Below, one piece after another: positions 1 through 8,386 of a DNA stretch of 40,568 nt (position 1 is its first letter; each line of letters begins with the position of its first letter). The DNA is from Nitriliruptoraceae bacterium (GTDB lineage: Bacteria; Actinomycetota; Nitriliruptoria; Nitriliruptorales; Nitriliruptoraceae). Location: NCBI GenBank assembly GCA_003565155.1, contig PXDB01000084.1, positions 1-40,568 of the forward strand, given 5' to 3'. The notes below the pieces were generated by a model. The model was given only the letters and a program-made list of their open reading frames with translations. It did no database searches and was not told the origin of the DNA. The translations under genes and the position numbers were made by a program.

Positions 1-3000
1 GGCTCGACGCCGAGCCACACCACCTCGCCGGCGGCGATCAGCTGATCGAGGTCACCGCCCCGGTAGCCCTCGAGGCGCGCCGGGAGGACGTCCGCTTCCA
101 GGACGCTGGCAGGGATCGGTACGCCCTGCAGTTGCCCGACGGTCTCCAGCAGTGCCTCGAGGCCGCGGCGACGTGTCCCGGTGGCGCGGCGCACCTGGTG
201 CCAGGCGGGAAGGAAGCGACCGAGAGCGGCGGTGTCGACGGGCTCCACCTCGGCGCGCAGGGCCGCCAGAGAGCGGCGCTTGAGGCGGCGGAGTACCTCG
301 GCGTCGACCCACTCCCGGCCGGAACCGTCGGGGCGGAAGGCCCCCTCGATGACGCGGTCCTGGCGGTCCAGCCAGCGCAGGGTCGACACCACCCGTGGCG
401 TCGGGACGCCCAGGCGCTGCGCGCACGCGCGCTCCGCGAAGGGCCCGTGGGTGCGGGCGTAGCGCGCGACGAGGTCGGCGAGGGGGTCCTCGACGGGGTC
501 GGTGAAGGCCGCCGGCAACCCGGGCGGCAGGGCCACGCCCACGGCATCCCGAAGCCGCGCGGCGTCCTCCGCCGCGGCGATGCGCGGGTGGTCGCTCACG
601 CGCACCTCGATGGCCCGTCGTTCGGTCACCAGCTGGTCGATCCAGCCCAGTGTGGTCGCCGTCGGCGCCCGCGACCGGGCGGCCAGCTCGTCGCGGTCGA
701 GGGGACCGAGTTCGCGGAGCACGTCATGGAGTTCGTCAGCGTCGCGGGCCCGCCGGTCGAGTCCGCTGTGGGCGGGCGCGCTCTGGGCTGGTGTGGTCCG
801 GTCCGGTGCGGACCCGTGCTGTTCGGCGTGGCCGACGCGGGCGTCATCGGCGTTCCCGGCCGCGCTGTTTACGTCGCCATCGGCGTTCCCGGCCGCGCTG
901 GTGATCACGTCGTCATCGGCGTTCCCGGCCGCGCCGTTGACGACGTCCTGCCCCTCCGGCCCGAGGCGTTGGAGCTCCCGCTCCAGGGTCGCCAACACCT
1001 GCGCGTCGAGGAGGTCGCGGAGCTCATCGCCGCCGAGCAGCTCCCGCAGCAGGTCCCGGTCCAGCGCCAGCGCCTGCGCCCGCCGCTCCGCCAGCGGCGC
1101 GTCGTACTCGTACATGTACTGCCCGACCCAGCCGAACAGCAGCGACTGGGCGAAGGGCGACGCCGAGGTGGTCTCGATCGGCACCAGCCGCACCCGTCGG
1201 GCGTGCAGGTCGCGCAGCAGGGCCTCGAGGCCGGGCAGGTCGAAGACGTCCTGCAGGGCCTCGCGGGTGGCTTCCAGCAGCAGCGGGAAGCTCGGGTAGC
1301 GGCTGGCCACCTGGAGCAGGTCGGCGGCGCGCTGGCGCTGCTGCCAGAGGGCGGTGCGCTTGCCCGGCATCCTCTTGGGCAGCAGCAACGCGCGGCCTGC
1401 CGCCTCCCGGAACAGGGTGGTGAACAGCGCGGTGCCGGCGAGCTGGTCAACGACCAGGTCGCGGATCTCCTCGGCGGCGGGGAGCAGGTCGGTGGTCAGG
1501 GTGGCGTCGTCGAGGTGGTGCGGGGATGCCGCCACCTCGATGTCGCCGCCGTTGCCGGCAGAGGTGCCATCGCCGGTGCCCCCCGCCGCGTCGTCGACCG
1601 CGCCGGTGCCTCCCTTCGGGCCGTCGACCGGGCCGGTGACCCCCTTCGGGCCGTCGACCGGGCCGGTGCCCCCCGTCGCGTCGTCGACCGCGCCCGCGGC
1701 CCCCCACGCACCCGGTGCCCAGCCGTCGGCGTCCCACCCGCCACCCCCCGGTATGCCGAAGGTCGCCGTGGTGTCGGGGAGGCGGACCACGATCCCGTCG
1801 TCGGCCCACAGCACCTCGGGGTCGTAGCCGGCCGTGGTCAGCCGCCGCTCGACGGCCATCGCCCAGGGGGCGTGGACCTGGGCGCCGAAGGGCGACAGCA
1901 GGCACACCCGCCAGTCGCCCAGCTCGTCCCGGAACCGCTCGACCACGATGGTGCGGTCGTCGGGCAGGACGCCGGTGGCCTCCCGCTGCTCCTCGAGGTA
2001 GGCGACGAGGTTGTCGGCCGCCCACGCGTCGAGGTCGTGCTCGCGCTGCAGCCGTGTGAGCTCCGCGTCACGGTCCTCGGCGGAACGGGTGCTGACCTCA
2101 CGGTGGAACGCCCCGATGGCCCTGCCGAGCTCCAGCGGGCGGCCGGGACCATCGCCGTGCCAGAACGGCAACTTGCCGGGTTCGCCCGGGGCAGGGGAGA
2201 CCACCACGCGCTCGTAGGTGATGTCCTCGATGCGCCAGGTGGAGGCGCCGAGCACGAAGGTCTCGCCCGGGCGGGACTCGTGGACCATCTCCTCGTCGAG
2301 CTCGCCGACCCGGGTGCCGTCGGCCAGGAACACCCCGAACAGCCCGCGGTCGGGGATGGTGCCGGGGTTGGTGACCGCCAGACGCTGGGCGCCGCGGCGG
2401 GCCCGCACGGTGCCCTCGGTGCGGTCCCACACCACACGGGCGCGCAGCTCAGCGAACTCCGCGGACGGGTACCGCCCGCTCAGCAGGTCGAGGACGCCGT
2501 GGAGCACCTCGTCGGCCAGTTCGTGGAAGGGTGCGGCGCGCCGGATCGTGGTGGCGAGGTCCTCGACCGTCCAGGTCTCCAGCGCGACCATCGCCACGAG
2601 GTGCTGCGCCAGGACGTCGAGGGGGTTGCGGGGGTAGCGGGTCGCCTCGATGGCGCCGTCGTGCATCCGCCGCGCGACGACCGCGGTCTCCACCAGGTCG
2701 CCGCGGAACTTGGGGATGAGCACCCCACGGGAGGGCTGGCCGACCTGGTGGCCGGCGCGGCCGATGCGCTGCAGGCCGCGGCTGACCGCACCGGGGGAGG
2801 CCACCTGGACGACCAGGTCCACCGCACCCATGTCGATGCCGAGTTCCAGGCTCGAGGTGGCGACCAGCCCGCGCAGCTGGCCGGACTTCAGCTCGTCCTC
2901 GATCTGCAGGCGGCGTTCGCGGGACAGCGAGCCGTGGTGCGCCTTGACGAGCTCCGGCGGCGGCTCGTTGGTGGCCTCCTCGAGGGCCTGTTGGAGGTCC

Positions 3001-4280
3001 TCGCCCTCCAGGCCCTGTGCACGCAGCGCGGCCTCGTGCTGCTGCTCGGCGTGGAGCTCGTTGAGCTTGGCGGCGAGGCGTTCGGCGAGGCGCCGGGCGT
3101 TGACGAAGATCAGCGTGGAGCGGTGGGCCTTCACCAACTCCAGCAGCCGTGGGTGCACGGCCGGCCAGATAGAGCGGCGGGTCGGTCCGCCCGCGGCGGG
3201 TCCACCGGCCAGCTCCAGGTCCGTGCCCCGCTCGACGGGCTGGCCGAGATCGGCCATGTCCTCCACGGGGACGACGATCTCGAGCTCCATCGTCTTGGAG
3301 ATGCCGGCGTCGACGATCTCCACCGGCCGAGGCGCCCCCGCGTCGTCGTAGCCACCCAGGAAGCGGGCGATCTCCTCCAGCGGGCGCTGGGTGGCCGACA
3401 GCGCGATGCGTTGCGGGGGGCGTGGTGCGGTGTCCGACGCGCGATCGGCCGGCCCCGGCGCGGAGCCGGCGGCGTCATCGACGCCGGCAGACGCAACCGC
3501 CACCTCGGCGTCGTCGTCGCCGCTTCCTGCTCCGGTGCTGGGGTCAGCCACCTCGGCGTCGTCCTCGCTTCCTGCTCCGGTGGTGGGGCCAGCCACCTCG
3601 TCGTCGTCGCCGCTTCCTGCTCCGGTGCTGGGGTCAGCCACCTCTGCGTCGTCCTCGCCTCGTGCTCCTGCACTGGCGCGCTCGCTGCGGTCACCGCAGA
3701 CCACCTCGTCGAGGCGCTCGAGGCTCAGGGCGAGGTGGCTGCCTCGTTTGGTCGGTGCGAGCGCGTGGATCTCGTCGATGATGACGGTCTCCACCCCCCG
3801 CAGCGTGTCGCGGGCCTGGGAGGTCAGCAGCAGGTAGAGCGACTCCGGGGTCGTGATCAGCACGTCGGGCGGGTTGCGCTTCATGCGCTCCCGGTCGCGG
3901 CTCGGGGTGTCACCGGTGCGTACGCCCACCTCGGGACGGTGCACCTCGACGCCGAGGCGCTCGCCAGCCAGACGGATGCCCTCCAGCGGCGCCCGCAGGT
4001 TGCGGTCCACATCGACCGCGAGCGCACGCAGCGGCGAGATGTAGAGCACGCGGCAGCGTCGGTCCCTGTCCTCCGGCGGCGGCTGTCGCGTGAGCTGGTC
4101 GAGGGCCCAGAGGAACGCGGTCAGCGTCTTTCCCGAGCCGGTGGGCGCGAGGATCAGGGTGTGCTCGCCGTCGGCGATGGCCGGCCAGCCCTGCGCCTGT
4201 GCGGCGGTGGGCTCGGCGAAGGTGGTGGTGAACCACTCCCGCACGGGGAGCGAGAAGCGGGAGAGCACGGCAGCATCCAT
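1..4280 (-). CDS. lhr: Lhr-type ATP-dependent helicase, C-terminus cut by window edge
   Basis: Superfamily 2 'large helicase-related' DNA repair helicase; the frame is open from the ATG at 4280 to the window edge (1426 codons, C-terminus missing). Visible motifs are Walker A APTGSGKT (residues 45-52), DEIH (169-172), SAT (295-297) and motif VI QRIGRAGH (504-511), followed by the long winged-helix/beta-barrel region typical of Lhr (family usually about 1500 residues). DEIH and SAT are about 120 residues apart, much more than I expect, because an acidic tandem-repeat insert lies at about 208-260. Two more repeat inserts lie at about 864-903 and 1114-1147. The frame stays open through all three, so the gene looks functional. 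The family unwinds 3'-5' and acts in DNA repair. The upstream neighbour is divergent, so no operon partner is visible on this side. Confidence 0.93.
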   Translation of the reverse strand, partial: MDAAVLSRFSLPVREWFTTTFAEPTAAQAQGWPAIADGEHTLILAPTGSGKTLTAFLWALDQLTRQPPPEDRDRRCRVLYISPLRALAVDVDRNLRAPLEGIRLAGERLGVEVHRPEVGVRTGDTPSRDRERMKRNPPDVLITTPESLYLLLTSQARDTLRGVETVIIDEIHALAPTKRGSHLALSLERLDEVVCGDRSERASAGARGEDDAEVADPSTGAGSGDDDEVAGPTTGAGSEDDAEVADPSTGAGSGDDDAEVAVASAGVDDAAGSAPGPADRASDTAPRPPQRIALSATQRPLEEIARFLGGYDDAGAPRPVEIVDAGISKTMELEIVVPVEDMADLGQPVERGTDLELAGGPAAGGPTRRSIWPAVHPRLLELVKAHRSTLIFVNARRLAERLAAKLNELHAEQQHEAALRAQGLEGEDLQQALEEATNEPPPELVKAHHGSLSRERRLQIEDELKSGQLRGLVATSSLELGIDMGAVDLVVQVASPGAVSRGLQRIGRAGHQVGQPSRGVLIPKFRGDLVETAVVARRMHDGAIEATRYPRNPLDVLAQHLVAMVALETWTVEDLATTIRRAAPFHELADEVLHGVLDLLSGRYPSAEFAELRARVVWDRTEGTVRARRGAQRLAVTNPGTIPDRGLFGVFLADGTRVGELDEEMVHESRPGETFVLGASTWRIEDITYERVVVSPAPGEPGKLPFWHGDGPGRPLELGRAIGAFHREVSTRSAEDRDAELTRLQREHDLDAWAADNLVAYLEEQREATGVLPDDRTIVVERFRDELGDWRVCLLSPFGAQVHAPWAMAVERRLTTAGYDPEVLWADDGIVVRLPDTTATFGIPGGGGWDADGWAPGAWGAAGAVDDATGGTGPVDGPKGVTGPVDGPKGGTGAVDDAAGGTGDGTSAGNGGDIEVAASPHHLDDATLTTDLLPAAEEIRDLVVDQLAGTALFTTLFREAAGRALLLPKRMPGKRTALWQQRQRAADLLQVASRYPSFPLLLEATREALQDVFDLPGLEALLRDLHARRVRLVPIETTSASPFAQSLLFGWVGQYMYEYDAPLAERRAQALALDRDLLRELLGGDELRDLLDAQVLATLERELQRLGPEGQDVVNGAAGNADDDVITSAAGNADGDVNSAAGNADDARVGHAEQHGSAPDRTTPAQSAPAHSGLDRRARDADELHDVLRELGPLDRDELAARSRAPTATTLGWIDQLVTERRAIEVRVSDHPRIAAAEDAARLRDAVGVALPPGLPAAFTDPVEDPLADLVARYARTHGPFAERACAQRLGVPTPRVVSTLRWLDRQDRVIEGAFRPDGSGREWVDAEVLRRLKRRSLAALRAEVEPVDTAALGRFLPAWHQVRRATGTRRRGLEALLETVGQLQGVPIPASVLEADVLPARLEGYRGGDLDQLIAAGEVVWLGVE
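843..941. repeat. In-frame tandem repeat in lhr, 30-36 bp units x3
   Basis: Three units of 30, 36 and 33 bp share the core ATCGGCGTTCCCGGCCGCG. On the minus strand they encode Ala-Gly-Asn-Ala-Asp peptides (core SAAGNADDD) at about Lhr residues 1114-1147. All unit lengths are multiples of three, so copy changes keep the frame. Confidence 0.85.
1572..1691. repeat. In-frame 30-bp tandem repeat x4 in lhr
   Basis: Four exact 30-bp units (1572-1601, 1602-1631, 1632-1661, 1662-1691) have the order A-B-B-A. Outer copies share one variant (GCGTCGTCGACCG) and inner copies another (TTCGGGCCGTCGACCG). They encode ten-residue Gly/Pro/Asp peptides (GGTGPVDGPK) at about Lhr residues 864-903, probably a flexible loop. 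Confidence 0.88.
3501..3660. repeat. In-frame 45-48 bp tandem repeat in the lhr helicase core
   Basis: Units of 48 bp (3501-3548), 45 bp (3549-3593), 45 bp (3594-3638) and a partial copy (3639-3660). They encode acidic 15-16 residue peptides of the type EVADPSTGAGSGDDD at about residues 208-260, between helicase motifs II (DEIH) and III (SAT). Confidence 0.88.
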
Positions 4281-4422
4281 CGCGGCGACGGTAGCGCCGG
4301 GCCCGGTGGGTCCGGTCCCGTTTGTGTCGCGCTGGGCCGGACGGGTGATGCCCGCCCCGCCGCGCGGGGGCGGCCCGGTCGGGGCTGGGTTGCGGGGCTG
4401 GGTTGCGGCCCGGTCGGGGTCA

Positions 4423-4468
4423 GACTGGGGAAGTTCGGCCCCGTATGTGGGCTGGAACTTCCCCAGTC
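4423..4468. repeat. 14-bp perfect inverted repeat with 18-base loop
   Basis: Left arm GACTGGGGAAGTTC (4423-4436) and right arm GAACTTCCCCAGTC (4455-4468) are exact reverse complements. The arms are less GC-rich than the surroundings. The position upstream of both divergent genes argues against a terminator and suggests an operator or a dispersed palindromic element. Confidence 0.85.
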
Positions 4469-4536
4469 GACGCCGCGACAACGGACCGCGACGGCCGAGT
4501 GGTGGTTGGGCCGGACATCGCTGGGGCCGCTCGCGG

Positions 4537-4625
4537 GACCTCGAGTGGGGTGCCGGCGCGGACCTCGAGGGGGGTGCCGGTGCGGACCTCGAGTGGGGTG
4601 CCGGTGCGGACCTCGAGTGGGGTGC
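4537..4625. repeat. 24-bp minisatellite, about 3.7 copies
   Basis: The phrase GACCTCGAG recurs at 4537, 4561, 4585 and 4609, exactly 24 bp apart, each followed by a TGGGGTGCCGG-like stretch. Each unit contains a CTCGAG hexamer. It lies outside any supported gene. Confidence 0.88.
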
Positions 4626-4867
4626 GCCGCGCGCACCTGCAGCGGGGTGTCCGTGGCCGTTGTCCACAACCGCGCGGTGGTCGGGCGTCCGCTGCCGCGT
4701 GACCTGGCGCAGACTGCGCCCATGCGCTCGCCATCCGAACCGGAACCCGCCGCCGCTCGCGGGGTCTCGCTCTGCCGCTCGCGGCCTGCAACGGCTCCGG
4801 CCGCGATCTCGGTCACGGCCACGGCCGCTGTTCCTGGTCCCACGGTCCCTTCGCAACAGGCTGCGCC

Positions 4868-5824
4868 GTGACGGCAACGCACCCGGCGACCGTGTGGGGC
4901 CAGCTGCAGCGACTCGCGGTGGCGCAGCACGGTGCGTTCGCGATCCGGCAGGCCACCTCGCTCGGGCTCGCTTCGACCACGGTGCACAGACGTATCTGTC
5001 ATGAGGGGTTCGACCGGCCGTTCCCAGGCGTTGCCGTGCTGCCGGGGATGCCAGCATCCGGGGTGACAGCTGCCTTCGCGGCCGCGCTCTCGGTCGGGCC
5101 GGAAGCCGTGGTCACCGGCCGGTCTGCGCTGGCGCACTGCAGCCTGCTGTCGGCCGCTGACCTCAGCCCGCTGCTGGTGCTCGACCACGGCATCCGCCGC
5201 GTGGTGCCCGACGGCGTCCGCCTGCGTCGCAGTCGCACCCTCGAGGAGGGGGACTGGACGTACAGCGGTGAGGTGCGGGTGGCCTCACCGGGACGCGCGA
5301 TCATGGATGGCGCCGCGGTACTGGGTCGTGACAGCCTCAGGCGGCTGCTGATCGATGGGCGGCAGCGGGACCTGCTGTCGGTACAGGAGGTCGTGGACCG
5401 CATCGCCGCCACTCCGCAGCTACCCGGTGCACGACGCCTGCTGCTGGCGTGCGAGGACGTGTTGGGGTCCGGTGCGGACTCACCCCTGGTCACCGAGGTG
5501 GAGGGGTGGCTGCATCGGGAGGGGCTCAGGTTCGATGTGCCACCCCGGACGGTGCGCACTCCGTCCCGTGTCCTGCACCCGGACATCACCCTGGCCGGCC
5601 TGCCGGTCGCGCTCGAGGTGGATGGGTTCGGCTACCACTCGCAGCGTGCGGCGCTCGACCTCGACCAGCGGAAGCACAACGCCTACCTGCTGGCTGGGTG
5701 GATCGTGTTGCGCGTCGGTTGGGACCGCCTGCGGTCGGACGCGAGCGGGTTCCTCGCCGAGCTACGTGCAGCGGTCGCGCAGGCAGAGGGTGCGGGCCGC
5801 AGCGCCCCGGCAGAGGAGAGGTGA
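4868..5824 (+). CDS. AbiEi-like N-terminal domain protein with C-terminal DUF559/Vsr-like nuclease fold
   Basis: A 318-residue protein starting at GTG 4868. The N-terminus (LAVAQHGAFAIRQATSLG, then a helix-turn-helix-like stretch) resembles the winged-helix domain of type IV AbiEi-family antitoxins. The C-terminus contains HPDITLAGLPVALEVDGFGYH (here residues 237-257 in two parts: HPDITLAG and ALEVDGFGYH) followed by R-K-H-N. This is the DUF559/Vsr-like PD-(D/E)XK arrangement, with D239, E250 and D252 as candidate metal ligands. Such proteins are common single genes in actinobacteria and their role is not established. No AbiEii toxin gene is adjacent, so calling it an antitoxin would overreach. 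The ribosome binding site is weak, so the start is uncertain. Confidence 0.8.
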   Translation: MTATHPATVWGQLQRLAVAQHGAFAIRQATSLGLASTTVHRRICHEGFDRPFPGVAVLPGMPASGVTAAFAAALSVGPEAVVTGRSALAHCSLLSAADLSPLLVLDHGIRRVVPDGVRLRRSRTLEEGDWTYSGEVRVASPGRAIMDGAAVLGRDSLRRLLIDGRQRDLLSVQEVVDRIAATPQLPGARRLLLACEDVLGSGADSPLVTEVEGWLHREGLRFDVPPRTVRTPSRVLHPDITLAGLPVALEVDGFGYHSQRAALDLDQRKHNAYLLAGWIVLRVGWDRLRSDASGFLAELRAAVAQAEGAGRSAPAEER

Positions 5825-6041
5825 TGCACGGTGGCGGGTGGTGCAGCATGAGGCTCGGCGGTTGGTCCGGGGGGCGTGGGTGCTGCGAACCTGACCGAAC
5901 GTGCAGCAGGCAGGATCGCGCGCGACGGCAGGGACAGGGACAGCGACAGCGAGGTGGTGCGACGCCGCCATGCATCGCCAGCGAGACTGAGTCGGTGGGT
6001 CGACACCGGACCACGCACGAGCGGATGAGGAGGGCGACACC

Positions 6042-7448
6042 ATGACCACCACGGCCATCGTGCTGTTCACCCGGGACCTCCGGGTGCACGACAACCCGGC
6101 GCTGTGGGCGGCGTGCGAGCGGGCCGACCGGGTCGTGCCGCTGTTCGTCTTCGACCGCGACATCCTCGGCTCGCGCTACGCGGCGCCCAACCGGGTCAGC
6201 CAGCTGGTCGACGCCGTTCGAGACCTGCGTACCAACCTCAAGGCCCGTGGCGGGGAGTTGGTGGTACGCCACGGCCACACCCTCGACGAGGTGGAGCGGT
6301 TGGCCGTCGAGGTGGAGGCCGATGAGCTCCACCTCGGTGCGGATGTCAGCGCGCACGCCACCCGGCGGGAGTCGGCCCTGCGGGAGCTCGCCCGCGAGAG
6401 GCTCGGTGGACGCCTGCAGGTCATCGCCCACGGCGCCTCCGTGACCGTGGTGCACCCCGGCGGGGTCACGCCCAGCGGCGGGGACCACTTCAAGGTGTTC
6501 AGCCCCTACTACCGGCGCTGGGCAGAGGCCGCCTGGCGTGAACCGCTGCCGGCACCCAGCACGGTGCCGACGCCGACCACCGTGGCGACCGGACCGATCC
6601 CGGCCCTGGCCGAGCTGACGGAGGTCGACCGCCTCTCGCCACAGCTGCCCGCCGGTGGGGAGACCGCCGCGCGGGAACGGGCCGAGTGGTGGTTCCACGG
6701 CCCCGAGGACGACGACGGGGTGTCCCCCGTCGATGCCTACGACGACCGTCGCAACCATCTCGGTGTCGACGGCACGTCGAAGCTGTCCCACCACCTCCAC
6801 CTCGGCACGATCTCCGCGACCAAGCTGGCGCACCGGGTGGACCGTTCCTCGCAGGGGCAGGAGGCGTTCCTGCAGGAACTCTGCTGGCGTGACTTCAACC
6901 ACCAGATGCTGGCGGCCCGACCCGATCTGGTGCACGACGACATCCGGACGAAGGATGACCGGTGGGTCGACGACGCCGACGCGGTGGCGGCGTGGAAGGC
7001 CGGGCGGACCGGCTACCCCGTGGTGGACGCGGCGATGCGCCAGTTGACCACCGAGGGGTGGATGCACAACCGGGCGCGGATGATCGTCGCGTCGTTCCTG
7101 ACCAAGCACCTCTACGTCGACTGGCGGATCGGCGCGTGGCACTTCATGGACCACCTCGTCGACGGGGACCTCGCCAACAACTTCGGGCAGTGGCAGTGGA
7201 CGGCGGGTACCGGCACGGACTCGCGTCCGAACCGGATGTTCAACCCGGTGACCCAGTCGCGGCGCTACGACCCGGAGGCGGTCTACCTGCGGCGGTACCT
7301 ACCCGAGCTCGCCCACCTCGACGACGCCACGATCCACGCGCCGTGGGAGGCTGCGGACACGCTGCTCGGCGACACCGGGGAGTACCCGCCGCCGCTGGTC
7401 GACCACCGCGAGGCGCGCGAGCGGTTCCTCGCGGCACGGGGTGCGTAG
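6042..7448 (+). CDS. phr: Deoxyribodipyrimidine photolyase / cryptochrome family
   Basis: A 468-residue FAD photolyase that would split UV-induced pyrimidine dimers using light. It begins with the N-terminal antenna domain (LFTRDLRVHDNPALW) and ends with the FAD-binding domain. Diagnostic stretches are ELCWRDFNHQ, TGYPVVDAAMRQL, WMHNRARMIVASFLTKHL, DGDLANNFGQWQW and RMFNPVTQSRRYDP. The length fits class I CPD photolyases, and the conserved Asn-rich FAD pocket and Trp residues are present. The start ATG is preceded by GAGGAGGG at good spacing. Photolyase versus cryptochrome cannot be separated from sequence alone, but the bacterial context favours repair. It stands 217 bases after the previous gene and 58 before the next, so it may be its own transcript. 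Confidence 0.93.
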   Translation: MTTTAIVLFTRDLRVHDNPALWAACERADRVVPLFVFDRDILGSRYAAPNRVSQLVDAVRDLRTNLKARGGELVVRHGHTLDEVERLAVEVEADELHLGADVSAHATRRESALRELARERLGGRLQVIAHGASVTVVHPGGVTPSGGDHFKVFSPYYRRWAEAAWREPLPAPSTVPTPTTVATGPIPALAELTEVDRLSPQLPAGGETAARERAEWWFHGPEDDDGVSPVDAYDDRRNHLGVDGTSKLSHHLHLGTISATKLAHRVDRSSQGQEAFLQELCWRDFNHQMLAARPDLVHDDIRTKDDRWVDDADAVAAWKAGRTGYPVVDAAMRQLTTEGWMHNRARMIVASFLTKHLYVDWRIGAWHFMDHLVDGDLANNFGQWQWTAGTGTDSRPNRMFNPVTQSRRYDPEAVYLRRYLPELAHLDDATIHAPWEAADTLLGDTGEYPPPLVDHREARERFLAARGA

Positions 7449-7506
7449 CCTGGGTGGCCCGAGAGCGTGACGCCCCGCCGAGCGACGTCGCGCCCAGGAG
7501 GCCCGC

Positions 7507-8271
7507 ATGCAGCTCACCGGACAGGACGTCGCGATCGTGACGGGCGGCGCATCGGGGCTCGGTGCCGCGGCGGCCCGGGCGCTCCACGATGCGGGTGCCG
7601 AGGTGGTGCTCGTGGACCTGCCCACCTCCGCTGGCGACGCAGCGGCCGGGGCGCTCGGTGAGCGGGCCAGCTTCGTGCCCGCCGACGTCACCGACGCCGA
7701 CGACATCGCCGAGGTGGTCCGCCGGTCCGGGGAGCGCGGTCGCCTCCGCGTCGCCGTCAACTGCGCGGGGGTGGGCTGGGCCTCGCGGGTCCTGACCCGT
7801 GACGGGCCCCACGACCTCGAGCTGTTCCGCACGGTGGTCGCCGTCAACCTCATGGGGAGCTTCAACGTCCTACGTCTGGCGGCCGAGGCGATGGCCACGC
7901 AGGAGCCGGTCCACGGGGAGCGTGGCGTCATCGTCAACACGGCCTCGATCGCGGCCTACGACGGCCAGGTCGGGCAGGTCGCCTACAGCGCCTCGAAGGG
8001 GGGCGTGGTCGGGATGACCCTGCCGGCGGCCCGCGACCTGGCTCGGCACCAGGTCCGGGTGGTGACCATCGCTCCGGGCACCTTCGACACCCCCATGCTG
8101 GCGGGGGTGCCCGAGGAGACGCGACAGGCGCTCGCCGAGCAGATCCCGCACCCGCAGCGCCTCGGTGATCCGGCTGAGTACGGGCTGCTCGTCCGGCAGC
8201 TGGTGGAGCACCCCTACCTCAACGGCGAGGTGGTGCGGCTCGACGGTGCGCTGCGCATGGGGCCGCGGTGA
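7507..8271 (+). CDS. SDR-family oxidoreductase, 3-hydroxyacyl-CoA dehydrogenase type II-like
   Basis: A 254-residue classical short-chain dehydrogenase. The cofactor loop TGGASGLGAA (residues 12-21) followed by an acidic residue after the second strand (VLVDLP) suggests NAD(H). NCAGVG (85-90), N114, S147, Y160 and K164 (YSASK) form the catalytic set. The overall pattern, including APGTFDTPMLAGVPEE and HPQRLGDPAEYG near the C-terminus, matches 3-hydroxyacyl-CoA dehydrogenase type II (HSD17B10-like) proteins that act in fatty-acid or branched-chain degradation. The start ATG has AGGAGG upstream. The stop overlaps a GTG (GTGA at 8268-8271) that opens a short repeat-coded frame. The substrate is inferred only. 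Confidence 0.9.
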   Translation: MQLTGQDVAIVTGGASGLGAAAARALHDAGAEVVLVDLPTSAGDAAAGALGERASFVPADVTDADDIAEVVRRSGERGRLRVAVNCAGVGWASRVLTRDGPHDLELFRTVVAVNLMGSFNVLRLAAEAMATQEPVHGERGVIVNTASIAAYDGQVGQVAYSASKGGVVGMTLPAARDLARHQVRVVTIAPGTFDTPMLAGVPEETRQALAEQIPHPQRLGDPAEYGLLVRQLVEHPYLNGEVVRLDGALRMGPR

Positions 8272-8302
8272 GCGCGACCACGCCGGTCGCGACCGCCACG
8301 GT

Positions 8303-8386
8303 CACCACGACGGCCACGACCACGACGGCCACGACCACGACGACCACGACGGCCACGACCACGACGGCCACGACCACGACGGCCAC
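8303..8386. repeat. 15-bp CAC-GAC-GGC type tandem repeat between SDR and acyltransferase
   Basis: Twenty-eight consecutive triplets are only CAC, GAC or GGC, built mostly from the 15-bp unit CACGACCACGACGGC. In one plus frame they read His-Asp-Gly repeats, which join in frame to the downstream acyltransferase. In another, starting at GTG 8268 and stopping with TAG at 8406-8408, they read a 46-residue Thr/Ala-rich peptide. No ribosome binding site decides between these or supports either. Confidence 0.85.

Larger units (their letters stand above)
4281..4867. other. Intergenic region rich in repeats, between divergent lhr and the DUF559-like gene
   Basis: I see no credible gene in these 587 bases. 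They hold a 13-bp direct duplication GGGCTGGGTTGCG (4382-4394, 4395-4407), a 14-bp perfect inverted repeat (4423-4468), a 24-bp minisatellite (4537-4625) and a 12-bp palindrome GTTGTCCACAAC (4659-4670). Promoters for both flanking genes should lie here, but I cannot place them securely. Confidence 0.75.

Noticed and set aside
4659-4670. DnaA box (TTGTCCACAA) and replication origin
   Set aside because: Only one box, with no cluster, no AT-rich unwinding region and no dnaA/dnaN nearby. Kept only as a 12-bp palindrome.
132-4871. Very long plus-strand open frame opposite lhr
   Set aside because: The translation is low-complexity and matches no family, while the opposite strand encodes every Lhr helicase motif. 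High GC creates such antisense frames.
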